The notes: generated by a model not told the origin, from the letters alone. Positions 49,396 to 60,709 are shown, numbered from the stretch's first letter. The stretch: 64,000 bases of DNA from Crossaster papposus (GCA_037893245.1 JBAIAA010001615.1:1-64000); one strand, 5' to 3'. Translations and numbers: made by a program.

Positions 49396-51976
49396 TGACC
49401 AATCCTGTAGTATATATAGCTTTGTGTCCAGAGGACTCAACGACAGTTTGTTTTGAGTTATGGTGTGTAACGCGTGATTTTTTGATCTGATGTACCGGTA
49501 CGTCATCTTATCGCTTTGAGAATCTTTTTTTTTTAGACAGTCGAGATAACGCTCGTGACTTAATTTTTTGTCGGTGACTGCTTTGGGTTACTCCCTTGGC
49601 TTTTTTAAGCTCAAAGCCGTCCGTCATTAAAATTGAGTACATCTTTGGCCTTAAGCAAACGCATTGGCTGACTGGTTTTCCCACCAAATTCGTCTTTAAA
49701 TTTACCTATTACCTTTTTGTTGACGCGATCGTACAAAGGGTGATCGGTGGGATAGTTTGACAGGTCGTACGAGTCGGAGTCTTTTTTTATATCTTCGTAA
49801 ACGTCGTCCGTCTCAACGCTCAAGAGTAGACTGTCTGTGTCGGTAAACCCTATTCGGTCTCCATAGAGTTTTTGAGAGGTCTAAAATACTCACCCCCGCA
49901 TAAATAGGTTTGTTTAATAACGTCTTGTACATTTCGATAAACGCTAGATTGCAATCGGTAAAAATCGTCGTATGTTTATAGCTCGGTTTACGCGACAACG
50001 CTTGATATTTAGAAACTTGGTTGCTTCTAAGTAAAAACGCCTCTGTTCTATTTTCCCGTTTTTTCAAAAACGCTGTTGTTCATGAGCTTAAAAAAGTCCT
50101 TTTCAAAGTCAGACGTTGCGTGAGTTCTGAGTTGGGTGTTTTTGTCGATGTAAGATTTCATCCAAGGCGCTTGCTTAAATTGTAATACGCCAACAACCCC
50201 AGTTGAAACTCGGACAACCACTCTTTGGGTACTTTGATATTTTCGGGGGCCAGCGGATAATCATTGTGCCAATCGTGCAAAGCGTTGGGATAATCCAAGT
50301 CTACCTCTAAGAGACACCCTACGTCGGCCGTTTCTGAGATTGACATAATGCGTTCCGTCGTGATGTCTTTGGGTTTTGCCCATTTAAGAATGGCGTAAGG
50401 TAAATATTGACTCGTGGCCCAACCATACAAATTGATGGCGTCGGGATACATGATGTAAGTCGATGGTTTGTCTGGATCGTAGTCGGAAAGATATTTATTG
50501 TTTGCTTTATAGTGCCTAGCACCACCCACGCTTGATAGTCCTCTTTTTGCTTTTTCAAAAAACAAGTGTTTGTCCACATCGGTCAACAACTCGAGCTCGA
50601 CGTCCGAGTGTTTTAACCAGTTCGCGCCGGATGACGTATATAAATGCAAATATTTCCCCAGATTCAAAACGGATGACGCATAAACACGCCAAGTTCAAGT
50701 TCGGAAATGTATGTCAGCAGCGGGCAAGGCCGGAAATGCGTGGGTGTGCTTCCCGGCACTATCAGCCTGAACACGCTTCGGATTGAGTTTCATTAAAAAT
50801 AATCCCGCCCGTGGGCTCGGCGATGTTAAAATAATCCCGGCGCGAACTGGTTAACAACACGTCCCACGACAACCCAGGAGAGGTGTAATAGTCAGCGGGG
50901 TCTAACTTGTAGTTCTTTTTACACACTTTTCTAAAATTTTCAAACACACCTGCCAAAAGTGACGCGTCGGTGGTGACGTACAAGTCGTGATATTTACCCA
51001 AGTGTTTGACGTTAAATTCGACCCACACATGTTGAGCCCTAGAATAATCGTCTTGCGAGATATTCGAGTCTTTGAGGCTGCTGTAAAACTCGTCGATGGG
51101 TGGTAGGTCGATCTCTTCAAACTTATCGAACGAGTCCATATACTCGTACGGGTAAATACCTTTTTGTAAGAGCAGTTCGACATTTTGGTCTGTATAGCGT
51201 TCTTTGATTAGAGTAAACGCCTCTTTTGGACACGCGTTGACTAGTTTATCCAACGACGTCGACATAAATTTAAACGAGTCTATAAATCTCAGATTACCGA
51301 TCGAAAACGAAATGTATTTTTCCGAGTTGCTAGGAATAAAATCGATATTTTCTTTAGTCTCGTACAAACCTTGCATGATTAAATGAGCATCGTAATTTTG
51401 TAAATTGTGAAAGATGACGGGTATCTGAGTTTTATCCGATACCACCTGCAGTTTTTGATTGCAATAAGCGTGCGCGGCTCCCCTGTATCTACCCGTGATG
51501 TGACAGTGATCTCTCACCTTTCTAAATTTGTTGATACGCTTTTTACACTCGATACACTTTGACTCTTTAAATCCCTTTTTGTTTACGTAACAACATTCTT
51601 TCTTTTCTTCGTTAGTCTTCGGTTCTTTCGGAAGCGGGCATGGACAGTTTGAGGATTAATTAGGATATATTGATATATCGCAAATCCAACACGTACTCGT
51701 GTTTTGGTGATCGATGTTGTCTCGCGATGTAAAGTCTATGAGCTTGGGGTTTTTAAAAACTTAAACGGTGAATATCTTAAACGCAACGTCGAGTCTATCA
51801 ATTTAGTCATGGCGTCTTTTCCTCTATAGGTCTCTTGAAATTCAAGTTTACCGTCGTACCTTAAAGCGATCAACGAATAACCGCAAGATTTGTGAACTTG
51901 AGTCTCCTGCGTGTTTGCCTCTTGAGGCTTTAATTTGTTTAATATCGATTCAAAGTCGGCATAAATGACAAAAGGC
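49396..51976 (-). pseudogene. Family B DNA polymerase relic, N terminus deleted
   Basis: It is homologous to the C-terminal two thirds of the Polinton-1 polymerase, from exonuclease I (FVIYADFES, near 51965) to motif C. The first ~445 residues are missing because the element's end was replaced at 51976. There are several frame breaks, small deletions (for example near 49850 and 50185) and a 234-bp TTAA MITE at 50617. Motif A reads DAINLYG instead of DANNLYG. Confidence 0.87.
50617..50850. mobile_element. TTAA MITE, CCAGTTCGCGCCGG ends, inside the polymerase relic
   Basis: A 234-bp unit has inverted ends CCAGTTCGCGCCGG and CCGGCGCGAACTGG and TTAA on both sides (50613-50616, 50851-50854). The Polinton-1 polymerase shows the empty site (GAGTGTTTTAATAGCGCG). 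A sister copy is at 57114-57349. Confidence 0.88.
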
Positions 51977-52246
51977 GCGTGGAAAAGTTGGTGTCTAAAG
52001 AAAAAAAGGTCTTATCGAAAAACTTACAGCTTCGCGATAAATAAAAGTTATTTCGATCGACCTCCTCCTTACGCGTCGGCGCCTCCTTTTGACTCGTTTT
52101 AAATGTTGTGGAAAAAAAGGGCACTCTTTTTTGAGTGCCCTTTTTTAGAAGAAAAAATGGTGCTGCTCGTACTACATTTTTAGAGAGAGAAGAGAAAACT
52201 GAGCGAGTTTTAGAAAGTGGTCTAGAAGCGGCCATCCCCTACTACT
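51977..52246. repeat. Polinton-2 right terminus, an inverted copy of the left end
   Basis: It contains the reverse complement of the outer TIR, of the hairpin (52112-52146), and of ~125 bp of the 3' end of the PPPY gene (51980-52105, here on the plus strand). That gene piece still encodes FDRPPPYASAPP and a TAA stop. The join to the polymerase is at GGCGCGTGG, where both partners share GCGT. Confidence 0.85.
52112..52146. terminator. Terminator-like hairpin, right-end copy
   Basis: Seven A plus GGGCACTC pairs with GAGTGCCC plus six T around a loop of six T. It is the mirror of 35412-35440 and lies downstream of the PPPY gene fragment in the plus direction. Confidence 0.6.
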
Positions 52247-52475
52247 CTCGGAAGATAAAGCATTCACAGAGATAACAATTCATCAGGTTTAGTTGTCAAG
52301 GACCTGTCTTTAGATTTTGGGTACTTTTGCTGCGTCAAACGATAGAAATGCCCAATCAACAAAATAATGGTCTACGGTGGCTTGACCCCTTTCTGTATAC
52401 CCTCTGGCTCTGGGCCGGATAAACCAAACATCCAAATACGGGACCATCTACCGAACATCTGACTAGCTTTCTCAC

Positions 52476-52631
52476 CTGTTGAATTGCAGAAGTTACCGGC
52501 CGTGCAACGGAGGCACTCCTCAACCATCTTCAGCCTGGTGACTGGGCTGAACGTCCCCTCTGGGCAGGCGTCTGGTTCCACGTTGCCCGCCATGCAGTAG
52601 TAACCAGCAGGGCACTCGTCGTTCAGGAGGC
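52476..52631 (-). CDS. Exon of a cysteine-rich (GCC2/GCC3-like) protein
   Basis: The 156-bp exon has an acceptor TTTCACCAG and a donor CAACAG/GTGAG. It encodes LLNDECPAGYYCMAGNVEPD and then CPEGTF...CLRCTAGNFC, the repeated C-P-x-G-x-Y-C pattern of ephrin-receptor-like/GCC2-GCC3 extracellular repeats. It opens in phase 1, matching the end phase of the upstream exon at 53197. It is the most downstream exon that I see before Polinton-2; further exons, if any, lie beyond it. Confidence 0.7.
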
Positions 52632-53196
52632 CTGGTGAAATCAGGAATAACTTATTAATATTGAATAATGCACGAGTTCATCTGAGAAAACAGTCCTCAG
52701 TAACCATCAGGATATTGATTATTTAGTCACTTCTATGAATAAATGAATAATAAAAACATGCAAATAGAAAGTGACCGTAACAAAACAAAGAGAAAATTCC
52801 CAACTTGAGTATTTATATGCTGTTCGTTATTTAACAAAATTTGGCCGATTTTGACTTAAAACCAAAACAATGAATTGGGGTAATTATGCAAAACCCTCAT
52901 CCAATCGATGTATAATGAATTAGGAGTGTTTGAATGTAGTAACATCATCTCAGGTTGTTTCTGGCTTACATAACTTACAGGCTTACAGAACTACGGCTAC
53001 ATCTATTGTAAGCCTGCTCACGCGTAATTGTTGTAGACCTAAACAGTAGCCAAGAGATTCAGACGCAGCCTTACACTTTGTAACTACGTGGAATGTGCTG
53101 ATTTATAATTTCTATTCTTTGATTTTGTAGATATTTGCTGTAGTATATTCTTATATCCCCGCCCCAAAATCCAATATTATATGAGAGTATTCATAC

Positions 53197-53334
53197 CATC
53201 TATGGGCGTGGTAATGTTGGCACCTTTCCTGCAGTAGTATCCAGCCTCGCAGGGCCTGACGGGATAGACCAAGCCAGACTCGTCGCATGACATCCCAGGC
53301 AGGCATGGAGTGCAGTCACCTTGACTCATCAAGC
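53197..53334 (-). CDS. Cysteine-rich exon, third of three copies in transcript order
   Basis: The acceptor is CATACTAG and the donor is GATG/GTATGA. It encodes 46 residues with GDCTPCLPGMSC and PCEAGYYCRKGAN, a full cysteine-rich module. Both ends are phase 1, so any number of copies keeps the frame. It joins exon 52476-52631 in phase. Confidence 0.7.
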
Positions 53335-53446
53335 CTAGTATGGTTCAAAGAAAATGACACACGTTTCCTGAACGTATTATCCTGCAAACTCGATTGGCAA
53401 TTATTTATTGGCATATAGAATGTTTATAACTAACAACACATATAAA

Positions 53447-53640
53447 GTGCCGTGGCCTCGTGGTTGTGGGTTCGAGTCCATCCTGGGGGGAGGGGGTGGG
53501 GGTGTTTGCGTGTGCCCTTAGGCAAGGCACTTTGCCACTCATTATTTCTCCCCTTCCAGGAGTAAATGGGTACCTGTGAGGGCAGATATAGTGATTGCTG
53601 CTTTGGGCCAAAATGGCAGCATGGAGCTTTATACTCACCT
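53447..53640 (+). repeat. tRNA-derived SINE, first of three copies
   Basis: It starts GTGCCGTGGCCTCGTGGT and has a B box GGTTCGAGTCC at 53469-53479. A body shared with the SINE at 55492-55655 follows (GTGTGCCCTTA.GCAAGGCAC, AGTAAATGGGTACC). Further copies lie at +770 and +1540 as part of the triplicated unit. Confidence 0.65.
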
Positions 53641-53966
53641 GGGATTGGGGTAATTATGCAAAACCCTCATCCAATCGATGTATAATGAATTAGGAGTGTT
53701 TGAATGTAGTAACATCATCTCAGGTTGTTTCTGGCTTACATAACTTACAGGCTTACAGAACTACGGCTACATCTATTGTAAGCCTGCTCACGCGTAATTG
53801 TTGTAGACCTAAACAGTAGCCAAGAGATTCAGACGCAGCCTTACACTTTGTAACTACGTGGAATGTGCTGATTTATAATTTCTATTCTTTGATTTTGTAG
53901 ATATTTGCTGTAGTATATTCTTATATCCCCGCCCCAAAATCCAATATTATATGAGAGTATTCATAC

Positions 53967-54104
53967 CATCTATGGGCGTGGTAATGTTGGCACCTTTCCT
54001 GCAGTAGTATCCAGCCTCGCAGGGCCTGACGGGATAGACCAAGCCAGACTCGTCGCATGACATCCCAGGCAGGCATGGAGTGCAGTCACCTTGACTCATC
54101 AAGC
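53967..54104 (-). CDS. Cysteine-rich exon, second of three copies in transcript order
   Basis: It is identical in sequence and splice borders to 53197-53334, displaced by 770 bp. If spliced in, the protein would carry tandem identical modules. Confidence 0.68.
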
Positions 54105-54736
54105 CTAGTATGGTTCAAAGAAAATGACACACGTTTCCTGAACGTATTATCCTGCAAACTCGATTGGCAATTATTTATTGGCATATAGAATGTTTATAAC
54201 TAACAACACATATAAAGTGCCGTGGCCTCGTGGTTGTGGCTTCGAGTCCATCCTGGGGGGAGGGGGTGGGGGTGTTTGCGTGTGCCCTTAGGCAAGGCAC
54301 TTTGCCACTCATTATTTCTCCCCTTCCAGGAGTAAATGGGTACCTGTGAGGGCAGATATAGTGATTGCTGCTTTGGGCCAAAATGGCAGCATGGAGCTTT
54401 ATACTCACCTGGGATTGGGGTAATTATGCAAAACCCTCATCCAATCGATGTATAATGAATTAGGAGTGTTTGAATGTAGTAACATCATCTCAGGTTGTTT
54501 CTGGCTTACATAACTTACAGGCTTACAGAACTACGGCTACATCTATTGTAAGCCTGCTCACGCGTAATTGTTGTAGACCTAAACAGTAGCCAAGAGATTC
54601 AGACGCAGCCTTACACTTTGTAACTACGTGGAATGTGCTGATTTATAATTTCTATTCTTTGATTTTGTAGATATTTGCTGTAGTATATTCTTATATCCCC
54701 GCCCCAAAATCCAATATTATATGAGAGTATTCATAC

Positions 54737-54874
54737 CATCTATGGGCGTGGTAATGTTGGCACCTTTCCTGCAGTAGTATCCAGCCTCGCAGGGCCTGAC
54801 GGGATAGACCAAACCAGACTCGTCGCATGACATCCCAGGCAGGCATGGAGTGCAGTCACCTTGACTCATCAAGC
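54737..54874 (-). CDS. Cysteine-rich exon, first of three copies in transcript order
   Basis: It is the same as the other two copies except for one change (GGC to GGT, still Gly). It is the copy nearest the upstream exon at 55742-56215. Confidence 0.68.
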
Positions 54875-55299
54875 CTAGTATGGTTCAAAGAAAATGACAC
54901 ACGTTTCCTGAACGTATTATCCTGCAAACTCGATTGGCAATTATTTATTGGCATATAGAATGTTTATAACTAACAACACATATAAAGTGCCGTGGCCTCG
55001 TGGTTGTGGGTTCGAGTCCATCCTGGGGGGAGGGGGTGGGGGTGTTTGCGTGTGCCCTTAGGCAAGGCACTTTGCCACTCATTATTTCTCCCCTTCCAGG
55101 AGTAAATGGGTACCTGTGAGGGCAGATATAGTGATTGCTGCTTTGGGCCAAAATGGCAGCATGGAGCTTTATACTCACCTGGGAGCTGAGATGGTATTTG
55201 GAATGTTTCATGGGCCCAATTAGCTTTGAGCACCTGTCTGATGCTTAATAAATATGTACTTTGTTTGTTTGTGTATAATACAGACTGTCAAAAAGTTAA

Positions 55300-55491
55300 C
55301 CAGTTCGCACAGGATTATTCTGACGTTGACAGGACCCGGCATATGGGTGAAACCCTGATTTTTCCAGCCTTGCTCACTGCGTTCTGGTCGCGGACAGATA
55401 TTTACAGCCTTCCTTGTATTGTGTTTATCCGTGAATCGTTTTGAATTCCGGAAAAACTTTACGTATATACACCTCATTCGACGTGAACTGG
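55300..55491. mobile_element. Diverged TTAA MITE relative
   Basis: It begins after TTAA with CCAGTTCGCACAGG and ends CGACGTGAACTGG, the same end type as 50617-50850 but shorter and diverged. The right TTAA is missing because a SINE tail (GGTACCCATTTACTC) joins there. Confidence 0.6.
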
Positions 55492-55655
55492 TACCCATTT
55501 ACTCTTGGGTGGAGAGAAGCAATGAGTGACAAGGTGCCTTGTACAAGGGCACACACACCGTAGTCCTAGGCTGGACTCGAACCTACAACCTGCAGCTTTA
55601 CCTACAGACTGCAATTTCAATGCTCCAGACAACTAGACCACAGCACTCCACTGAT
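55492..55655 (-). repeat. tRNA-derived SINE
   Basis: On the minus strand it reads GTGCTGTGGTCTAGTTGTCT (A box region) followed by GGTTCGAGTCC (B box, 55573-55583). The body then ends AAGAGTAAATGGGTACC. It resembles the shorter SINE in the 770-bp units and a decayed copy at 57375-57455. Confidence 0.72.
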
Positions 55656-55741
55656 TGTGACTTGACATGAGACCATGAGTTCCGAGTTGACTTTGCAACG
55701 AATTTGATGAATGCTCAAAGAGTTTGCATGTTTAACCCCAC

Positions 55742-56215
55742 CTGGTTGTCAGGTTGTTGAATGTTCCGTACGGGCAGGCAAACCCCTCTGCGTACGTTGT
55801 CTCATTTAGGCAGTAATACCCACTTGGGCAGACGTAGGATCCGTACCACACCACGGGCCCGACGGTGGCATTATAGTAATGCCCAGCAAGGCAGGTCTTG
55901 CAAACGGGCAGGGCTCCGGATCGCCATATCCCTCTCCACAGAAGTGACCCTGGGGGCAGGTGTGGTCGGCCGGGGTGGCCGTAATCTGGCAGTAGTAGCC
56001 CCTCTGGCAGAAACACGTAGAGGTGGGAAGACCCTCACGATGGCAGTACATCCCCTTGGTGCAGATCTGGCAGCTGGTTTTAGCGCTTTGCTCGGTGGCG
56101 TCGAAGTAGTAGCTAATCGGGCAAGGGGCGGGCTCCCAGGAACCCACAGGGCAGACGTTGCCCGTCACGTTGTCGGTGGGGTTGCTGACAGATGCCTCCA
56201 AGGTGCAGTAAAAAC
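55742..56215 (-). CDS. Large cysteine-rich exon with a frame break
   Basis: The acceptor is TTAATTTAG and the donor is ACCAG/GTGGGG. It encodes several modules: FYCTLEAS, CPVGSWEPAPCP, CQICTKGMYC, CFCQRGYYCQ, CPQGHFCGEG, and then CKTCLAGHYY and CPSGYYCLNE. The first five are in one frame and the last two in another. A one-base frame disagreement lies near 55903-55912 (the GGGCAGGGCTCC region). It may be a sequencing error or a real lesion. Confidence 0.65.
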
Positions 56216-57113
56216 CTAAATTAAGATTAATACAGAAAACAAGTGATCCTCGGATCGTGAGTGCTGTGAGTGTCACCTGTTTCAATGATGACCTCCAATT
56301 ATCCCACAACGGTCACTGCATCCAAATGTTATCAAAAGTCATGAAAGCATGTAGAAGTTATACATTTGATTCAGAGACATAACCGGAAACTTTAACATAC
56401 ATACAAACAATGACCTATAATGACCCCTACATGGCCTTTGACCCCAGAAACTCATACATGTACAGAATTTAGGACTGGTTAGTGTCCCTAAAACTTTGTT
56501 TATGTGACCCAAAAAGAGAAATTATCTCAAAAATAACACTATCTGATGGCAGTAAGGAAAAGTATGTGTAGAATGGTTTCTTGCTCCCTGTGCTATTGAT
56601 TCTGATGGAGGCGGGAACCAGACAACCTTATGATAACCTAATTATTGTGAATCCAAAACGAATTAATAGGTGTGGATACAGGGGAGGGGTCCTGGGGTAT
56701 TAATGTATTTTCATATCAAAACAAAATAGCAGCGTTATACTTTCTGTAAAAGATTCCCAATAGATCAAAATGATCAAAATATATAAGAAAAATAGGCTCA
56801 TAATGTCCAGGAATGCACCTCGGAGCTTCTACTGTAAAAACAATTTTTGGGGAGAGTCCCCCACACCCCCCGTCCATGGCTAGGACCCCCACATTCCTAA
56901 ATTCCTGCATCCGCCCCTGATTAAACATTTTGCAAATTGCTTGTCCTACAACTAAACATGGGTTCATTTTTTTGTTCGTCTCTTTCGAAAGTAAATAACT
57001 TTTGTAGAGTAAGCAAAATAACAACTTCACAAAAAAACAAAAAAAAAGCCCCTCCAAAAACCTACCAAAAAGGAATGCAATTGTGTATATTCATTTTTTA
57101 TTATTCTCTTTAA
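56216..57113. other. Intron, with a dispersed-repeat fragment
   Basis: It is mostly unremarkable AT-rich sequence. At 56815-56925 a stretch reading, on the minus strand, CAGGGGCGGATGCAGG and then GGGGGTCCTAGCCATGG looks like a fragment of a common marine-animal interspersed repeat. The minus frame at 56716-57057 has no domain. Confidence 0.45.
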
Positions 57114-57349
57114 CCAGTTCGCGCCGGATGACGTATATATAAACGCAAAAATTTCCACAAATTCAAAACGGATGACGCATAAACACGCTAAGTTCAAGTT
57201 CAGAAATGTATGTCAGCAGCAAGCAAGGCCGGAAATGCGTGGGTGTGCTTCCTGGCACTATCAGCCTGAACCCGCTTCGGATCGAGTTTCGTTAAAAATA
57301 ATCCCACCCGTGGGCTCCGCGATGTTAAAATAATCCCGGCGCGAACTGG
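57114..57349. mobile_element. TTAA MITE, CCAGTTCGCGCCGG ends
   Basis: This 236-bp sister of 50617-50850 has the same inverted ends and TTAA on both sides. The two copies share most of their length, including CAGCCTGAAC(A/C)CGCTTCGGAT. It lies in an intron of the cysteine-rich gene. Confidence 0.88.
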
Positions 57350-57374
57350 TTAAATACTCATATCAGGAGAAGAG

Positions 57375-57455
57375 GTTCCAAGCCCAGGCTGGGCTCTAAT
57401 CCACAACTTGCAGAATTACAGCAAATCATAAATTCAATGTTACAGACCATGGCAC
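57375..57455 (-). repeat. Decayed SINE fragment
   Basis: On the minus strand it reads GTGCCATGGTCTGTAACATT and later GGATTAGAGCCCAGCCTGGG, a weak version of the SINE at 55492-55655. The B box is degraded. Confidence 0.45.
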
Positions 57456-57485
57456 TTTTACAAACATAAATGTTTTTCCACTTAC

Positions 57486-57663
57486 CCTGTGAGCATTCAA
57501 GGTGAGGCACGGCCAGCCCCGCCCTCTCACAGTAGTACCCGGGATCGCAGGGGATGGGCTTTTCAATACCCCCTGGGCAGTACTCTCCTGGGGCGCACCG
57601 ACCTCCGATGGACAGGTCTGTTGGGGTGGGGCTGGAAGCGCCTTGGATGCAATATCAACCATC
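57486..57663 (-). CDS. Cysteine-rich exon beside the 11-bp satellite
   Basis: It has a strong acceptor CTCCTTTTCTCACAG and a donor CACAG/GTAAGT. The cysteine frame reads YCIQGASSPT, CAPGEYCPGG, CDPGYYCERAG. A TGA lies in that frame at 57655-57657, just after the acceptor. The exon-edge phase also does not match the neighbours as drawn. The 5' edge may have been damaged, or an inner acceptor used. The satellite starts 16 bp upstream of the acceptor. Confidence 0.6.
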
Positions 57664-57678
57664 GCTGTGAGAAAAGGA

Positions 57679-60556
57679 GGGGATGGACCGGGGATGGACC
57701 GGGGATGGACCGGGGATGGACCGGGGATGGACCGGGGATGGACCGGGGATGGACCGGGGATGGACCGGGGATGGACCGGGGATGGACCGGGGATGGACCG
57801 GGGATGGACCGGGGATGGACCGGGGATGGACCGGGGATGGACCGGGGATGGACCGGGGATGGACCGGGGATGGACCGGGGATGGACCGGGGATGGACCGG
57901 GGATGGACCGGGGATGGACCGGGGATGGACCGGGGATGGACCGGGGATGGACCGGGGATGGACCGGGGATGGACCGGGGATGGACCGGGGATGGACCGGG
58001 GATGGACCGGGGATGGACCGGGGATGGACCGGGGATGGACCGGGGATGGACCGGGGATGGACCGGGGATGGACCGGGGATGGACCGGGGATGGACCGGGG
58101 ATGGACCGGGGATGGACCGGGGATGGACCGGGGATGGACCGGGGATGGACCGGGGATGGACCGGGGATGGACCGGGGATGGACCGGGGATGGACCGGGGA
58201 TGGACCGGGGATGGACCGGGGATGGACCGGGGATGGACCGGGGATGGACCGGGGATGGACCGGGGATGGACCGGGGATGGACCGGGGATGGACCGGGGAT
58301 GGACCGGGGATGGACCGGGGATGGACCGGGGATGGACCGGGGATGGACCGGGGATGGACCGGGGATGGACCGGGGATGGACCGGGGATGGACCGGGGATG
58401 GACCGGGGATGGACCGGGGATGGACCGGGGATGGACCGGGGATGGACCGGGGATGGACCGGGGATGGACCGGGGATGGACCGGGGATGGACCGGGGATGG
58501 ACCGGGGATGGACCGGGGATGGACCGGGGATGGACCGGGGATGGACCGGGGATGGACCGGGGATGGACCGGGGATGGACCGGGGATGGACCGGGGATGGA
58601 CCGGGGATGGACCGGGGATGGACCGGGGATGGACCGGGGATGGACCGGGGATGGACCGGGGATGGACCGGGGATGGACCGGGGATGGACCGGGGATGGAC
58701 CGGGGATGGACCGGGGATGGACCGGGGATGGACCGGGGATGGACCGGGGATGGACCGGGGATGGACCGGGGATGGACCGGGGATGGACCGGGGATGGACC
58801 GGGGATGGACCGGGGATGGACCGGGGATGGACCGGGGATGGACCGGGGATGGACCGGGGATGGACCGGGGATGGACCGGGGATGGACCGGGGATGGACCG
58901 GGGATGGACCGGGGATGGACCGGGGATGGACCGGGGATGGACCGGGGATGGACCGGGGATGGACCGGGGATGGACCGGGGATGGACCGGGGATGGACCGG
59001 GGATGGACCGGGGATGGACCGGGGATGGACCGGGGATGGACCGGGGATGGACCGGGGATGGACCGGGGATGGACCGGGGATGGACCGGGGATGGACCGGG
59101 GATGGACCGGGGATGGACCGGGGATGGACCGGGGATGGACCGGGGATGGACCGGGGATGGACCGGGGATGGACCGGGGATGGACCGGGGATGGACCGGGG
59201 ATGGACCGGGGATGGACCGGGGATGGACCGGGGATGGACCGGGGATGGACCGGGGATGGACCGGGGATGGACCGGGGATGGACCGGGGATGGACCGGGGA
59301 TGGACCGGGGATGGACCGGGGATGGACCGGGGATGGACCGGGGATGGACCGGGGATGGACCGGGGATGGACCGGGGATGGACCGGGGATGGACCGGGGAT
59401 GGACCGGGGATGGACCGGGGATGGACCGGGGATGGACCGGGGATGGACCGGGGATGGACCGGGGATGGACCGGGGATGGACCGGGGATGGACCGGGGATG
59501 GACCGGGGATGGACCGGGGATGGACCGGGGATGGACCGGGGATGGACCGGGGATGGACCGGGGATGGACCGGGGATGGACCGGGGATGGACCGGGGATGG
59601 ACCGGGGATGGACCGGGGATGGACCGGGGATGGACCGGGGATGGACCGGGGATGGACCGGGGATGGACCGGGGATGGACCGGGGATGGACCGGGGATGGA
59701 CCGGGGATGGACCGGGGATGGACCGGGGATGGACCGGGGATGGACCGGGGATGGACCGGGGATGGACCGGGGATGGACCGGGGATGGACCGGGGATGGAC
59801 CGGGGATGGACCGGGGATGGACCGGGGATGGACCGGGGATGGACCGGGGATGGACCGGGGATGGACCGGGGATGGACCGGGGATGGACCGGGGATGGACC
59901 GGGGATGGACCGGGGATGGACCGGGGATGGACCGGGGATGGACCGGGGATGGACCGGGGATGGACCGGGGATGGACCGGGGATGGACCGGGGATGGACCG
60001 GGGATGGACCGGGGATGGACCGGGGATGGACCGGGGATGGACCGGGGATGGACCGGGGATGGACCGGGGATGGACCGGGGATGGACCGGGGATGGACCGG
60101 GGATGGACCGGGGATGGACCGGGGATGGACCGGGGATGGACCGGGGATGGACCGGGGATGGACCGGGGATGGACCGGGGATGGACCGGGGATGGACCGGG
60201 GATGGACCGGGGATGGACCGGGGATGGACCGGGGATGGACCGGGGATGGACCGGGGATGGACCGGGGATGGACCGGGGATGGACCGGGGATGGACCGGGG
60301 ATGGACCGGGGATGGACCGGGGATGGACCGGGGATGGACCGGGGATGGACCGGGGATGGACCGGGGATGGACCGGGGATGGACCGGGGATGGACCGGGGA
60401 TGGACCGGGGATGGACCGGGGATGGACCGGGGATGGACCGGGGATGGACCGGGGATGGACCGGGGATGGACCGGGGATGGACCGGGGATGGACCGGGGAT
60501 GGACCGGGGATGGACCGGGGATGGACCGGGGATGGACCGGGGATGGACCGGGGATG
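57679..60556. repeat. Perfect 11-bp satellite, about 261 copies
   Basis: The unit GGGGATGGACC runs for 2878 bp with no variant that I could see. Because 11 is not divisible by three, every frame reads an 11-residue repeat. At least five long frames on both strands are open over it (for example MDRGWTGDGPG on plus and PRSIPGPSPVH on minus). None is supported as a gene. It lies in an intron, directly before an exon acceptor. Confidence 0.97.
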
Positions 60557-60709
60557 TTGTATATTACTTTTAACCAAACCTTGCGAGCTTTAATAGCAGT
60601 TTTTAAACGAATGGGTAAACAAAACTTATTTCTTGAGAAGATTTTGAGAATTTTGATTTTAAACAATAACAAAAGCCAATATCATTCTGATTCACCTCAG
60701 ACTCAAGTA

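Larger units (their letters stand above)
34823..52246. mobile_element. Decayed Polinton/Maverick (Polinton-2)
   Basis: The ends are AGTAGTAGGGAAATGCCG and its inverse. Inside is the same gene order as Polinton-1 from the PPPY membrane protein to the polymerase. Most genes have several stops or indels; only two small genes (44350 and 47952) are clearly intact. It contains several secondary insertions. I find no target duplication: the flanks read AAATG on the left and CTCGG on the right. The right terminus is an inverted copy of the left end, including part of the PPPY gene. It is clearly older or more damaged than Polinton-1. Confidence 0.93.
52872..55181. repeat. 770-bp unit repeated three times, each with one exon
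   Basis: The units are 52872-53641, 53642-54411 and 54412-55181. They are nearly identical; I noted GGTTCG/GCTTCG at the SINE B box of unit 2 and one synonymous change in the exon of unit 3. Each unit contains the 138-bp cysteine-rich exon and a short tRNA-derived SINE. Joints read GGGATTGGGGTAATT. Confidence 0.92.

Noticed and set aside
34817..52252. Target duplication for Polinton-2
   Set aside because: The flanks AAATG and CTCGG do not match; the right end has been rearranged.
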